Origin: Perlabentimonas gracilis
Lineage (GTDB): Bacteria > Bacteroidota > Bacteroidia > Bacteroidales > Tenuifilaceae
Assembly: GCF_011174675.1 (NCBI RefSeq)
Contig: NZ_JAANIG010000018.1
Span: 1-64,000, forward strand
Length of the DNA stretch: 64,000 nucleotides
Reading direction: 5' to 3'
Under the pieces are notes generated by a model, which was not told where the DNA came from, did no database searches, and saw only the letters and a list, made by a program, of their open reading frames with translations. Position numbers and translations under genes: made by a program. Position 1 is the first letter of the stretch, and every line of letters starts with the position of its first letter. Below, one piece after another: positions 62,141 through 64,000 of this stretch.

Positions 62141-64000
62141 TTAAAACACTAACCTTAGACCAAGCAAAGCGCCCCAAGTACTGCCTGTGTTGATACTCTT
62201 GCTTAGTGTGGTTTTGTCCTGAAAATCCTCAATAGAATTTGCATTTAATCTAAACGTTGGTGCTGTTGTTGAAGTAGGAAGTGCAACGCGTGTTAGTGGG
62301 CGCACATTATCATAACTAGCTAGAGGATTGTATACATAAGTACCCCAACTGTCGTTAATAATGTTGCCAATGTTTAGAATGTCAAGGGATACCTGAAGGG
62401 TATATCTACGATCGGTTCCAAAATTAGTGAATACATCTTGCAAAACCTTGATATCGAAACGATGTATCCAAGGACGAATGTGTCCAAATCGTTCGGCGTA
62501 CATCCCCTTTCGGCTGCTTAGATACTCGTTACTATTAATGTAACTCCAGAAAGCATCGGCCTGTTGTTCAGCGGTCATCTCATTAAAATCTACAAAAGTA
62601 ATCTCGTTTTTAGTAGCGGGGATATACATTAAATCGGATGAGATACCATCGTTGTTTAAGTCATTTGAGTATGTGTACGACCATCGCCCCTGTTGGAAAC
62701 CACGATACGATAAGGTGAAAGTAGTAGCCAGCGTTCTAAAGTACTCGACTCTGTATGAAGCATAGCCCACAAGTTGATGAGGGGTGGAGAAATTAGAATA
62801 GCTAAGGCCAGGATCGTTAAGAGAACTTACCGAGGTGTTACTCGAGAATGCTGAGTATGCAGCAGAGCCCGGGTTAGAGGTAATGTCTTTGGCCATTGTA
62901 TAAGTGTACGCAAACATACCAGAGATGCCGTGGCTAAAGTTTTTAGTAAGTTGAGCTGTAAGCGAGTACTGATACCCCTCATTGGTATTGGTTAACACCA
63001 TAGCATTTCCAACAGAATCTTCGTATTTTCTATCGTCTGATGTTTCCCAGTAAGGTCTCTGGTCGGAGCCTATCATATTGCCAGTAGCGGGTCTTTCGTT
63101 AATGTTTACCTGCTTTATCGCGTTAATATCCTTGCCAAATAAGGCTTCACCAGTGAACACCATATCGTATGGCAACTTATAGTCAAAAGCTAAGCCTGTG
63201 CGCCATATCTGTGGCATTTTAAAGTTTTTTGATACCATAGCTAGACCAGCATTGTTTGGCAGTGTGCTTGGGCTTTGTGGGAACAAATCGGGCCGACTTA
63301 AGATAAACTGTTTGAAGTCTGGGTTAAACTCAAGTCCTTCCAAATTGGAGTTACCTGGACCCCAACCAATTTCAGGCGCCTGAATAACACCTGAGTTGGT
63401 GGGCTGGTTTGTAAACCATACAAAAGGAAGCATTCCGGTAAAAATACCCGATCCGCCCCTTACCTGAAGCGATCTATCGCCCATTACATCCCAATTGAAT
63501 CCGAAGCGTGGTGAGAATAGCAACTGAGTTTTGGGCCAGGTACCAACATCAATTTTCTGACCCGATGGGTCCTCTGGGCTCCACCCAAAGCTGAGTGCTG
63601 AGATGGAAGGGTTACCTTTCACGTCATCAAGAAACAGGGGCAATTCGAAGCGAGCACCATAGGTTATCTTCAACCTTGGGTTAACCGTCCACTCATCTTG
63701 TGCGTATATAGCTGCAAGACCAAATGTGAGTTCAGCTCCAGGTGCGTCATTCCCATCATACCCATAGGTTATGCCAAACCCCATCGGGTCAGCTCCATTA
63801 ATAAAATCATCAACTGAAGCATATCTATAGTACGATGTACCCTCACGAATGTATGAGTTGCGGAAGAAAAGATGATCAAACGAACCGCCTATGGTTACTG
63901 TATGCCTATTGAGGTTTATTGTTGTGTTATTTACGATACTTAAGGTTTTATTGGTAACATCGTTGTTGTAACTGAACAGCTCATAGCCAAAAGACATATA
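62141..64000 (-). CDS. TonB-dependent receptor, Oar-like, C-terminal part (runs off the window)
   Basis: The frame is open to the window edge (the codon before the first Met at 63997 is a Tyr codon), so the N-terminal plug and carboxypeptidase-like domain are outside. What is present is about 620 residues of the outer-membrane barrel: repeated amphipathic strands, loops such as GVIQAPEIGWGPGNSNLEG, YQYSLTAQLTKNFSHGISGMFAYTYT and RRYTLQVSLDILNIGNIIN, and the terminal strand GALLGLRLVF with final Phe. The repeats match the Oar/carboxypeptidase-regulatory-like TonB receptor class of Bacteroidota. Substrate unknown; no SusD neighbour is in view. Confidence 0.85.
   Translation of the reverse strand, partial: YMSFGYELFSYNNDVTNKTLSIVNNTTINLNRHTVTIGGSFDHLFFRNSYIREGTSYYRYASVDDFINGADPMGFGITYGYDGNDAPGAELTFGLAAIYAQDEWTVNPRLKITYGARFELPLFLDDVKGNPSISALSFGWSPEDPSGQKIDVGTWPKTQLLFSPRFGFNWDVMGDRSLQVRGGSGIFTGMLPFVWFTNQPTNSGVIQAPEIGWGPGNSNLEGLEFNPDFKQFILSRPDLFPQSPSTLPNNAGLAMVSKNFKMPQIWRTGLAFDYKLPYDMVFTGEALFGKDINAIKQVNINERPATGNMIGSDQRPYWETSDDRKYEDSVGNAMVLTNTNEGYQYSLTAQLTKNFSHGISGMFAYTYTMAKDITSNPGSAAYSAFSSNTSVSSLNDPGLSYSNFSTPHQLVGYASYRVEYFRTLATTFTLSYRGFQQGRWSYTYSNDLNNDGISSDLMYIPATKNEITFVDFNEMTAEQQADAFWSYINSNEYLSSRKGMYAERFGHIRPWIHRFDIKVLQDVFTNFGTDRRYTLQVSLDILNIGNIINDSWGTYVYNPLASYDNVRPLTRVALPTSTTAPTFRLNANSIEDFQDKTTLSKSINTGSTWGALLGLRLVF

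Overview
The window is a 64-kb piece of a Bacteroidota (Bacteroidetes) chromosome, probably class Bacteroidia. The support is the TAnnTTTG type of -7 promoter element with TTG about 20 bp upstream (clear at 40160-40190, 46969-46998 and on the minus strand at 49916-49946), Oar-like TonB receptor and PorT-like barrel genes, a PG0541-type RND accessory gene, an SDR-type threonine dehydrogenase, and lipoproteins of Bacteroidota style. No rRNA, tRNA or CRISPR array was seen. The species cannot be named from this sequence.

Layout. 0-6.4 kb: MscS channel, a secreted protein, B12-dependent ribonucleotide reductase, a lipoprotein. 6.5-8.0 kb: one AT-rich PDDEXK nuclease gene bracketed by the same 15-bp sequence and by attC-like inverted repeats, like a single integron cassette. 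8-15 kb: OsmC protein, a uridine-kinase-like protein and a trehalose pair transcribed divergently (a beta-phosphoglucomutase/GH65 phosphorylase fusion and an OtsA-OtsB fusion). 15-21.8 kb: nested inverted repeats, then metK, a PrdX-like editing protein, a secreted protein, gamma-glutamyltransferase and a Kef-type antiporter. 21.9-24.2 kb: gltX and a HEPN-MNT toxin-antitoxin pair. 24.2-29.9 kb: S9 peptidase; then a cysteine operon (cysE, cysK) preceded by a 30-codon leader with three consecutive Cys codons and an intrinsic terminator; then a DUF1847 protein. 30-37.3 kb: a type III-like restriction-modification operon with a DinD gene inside it and a MITE-like element upstream. 37.5-40 kb: outer-membrane barrel, sirtuin, threonine dehydrogenase. 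40.1-46.9 kb: a TetR-controlled RND efflux operon. 47-50 kb: NYN-CSD RNA-processing protein, rmlB, and HicAB with a palindromic promoter/operator. 50-57.9 kb: large envelope protein, AAA/DUF4143 ATPase, DnaG primase, a lipoprotein. 57.9-58.8 kb: a GC-rich foldable non-coding element inside a 43-bp direct repeat. 58.8-64 kb: a large ABC transporter with a TerB-like N-terminus, and the C-terminal part of an Oar-like TonB receptor that runs off the window.

How the genes fit together. Most of the window is core metabolism and envelope genes, interrupted by small defence or stability modules (PDDEXK nuclease, HEPN-MNT, type III R-M with DinD, HicAB) and by several families of non-autonomous repeats. 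The most distinctive regulatory signal is the polycysteine leader before cysE, which reads as ribosome-mediated transcription attenuation of cysteine synthesis. The most distinctive mobility signal is the isolated cassette-like nuclease gene. All functional calls come from reading motifs by eye; no database search was run.
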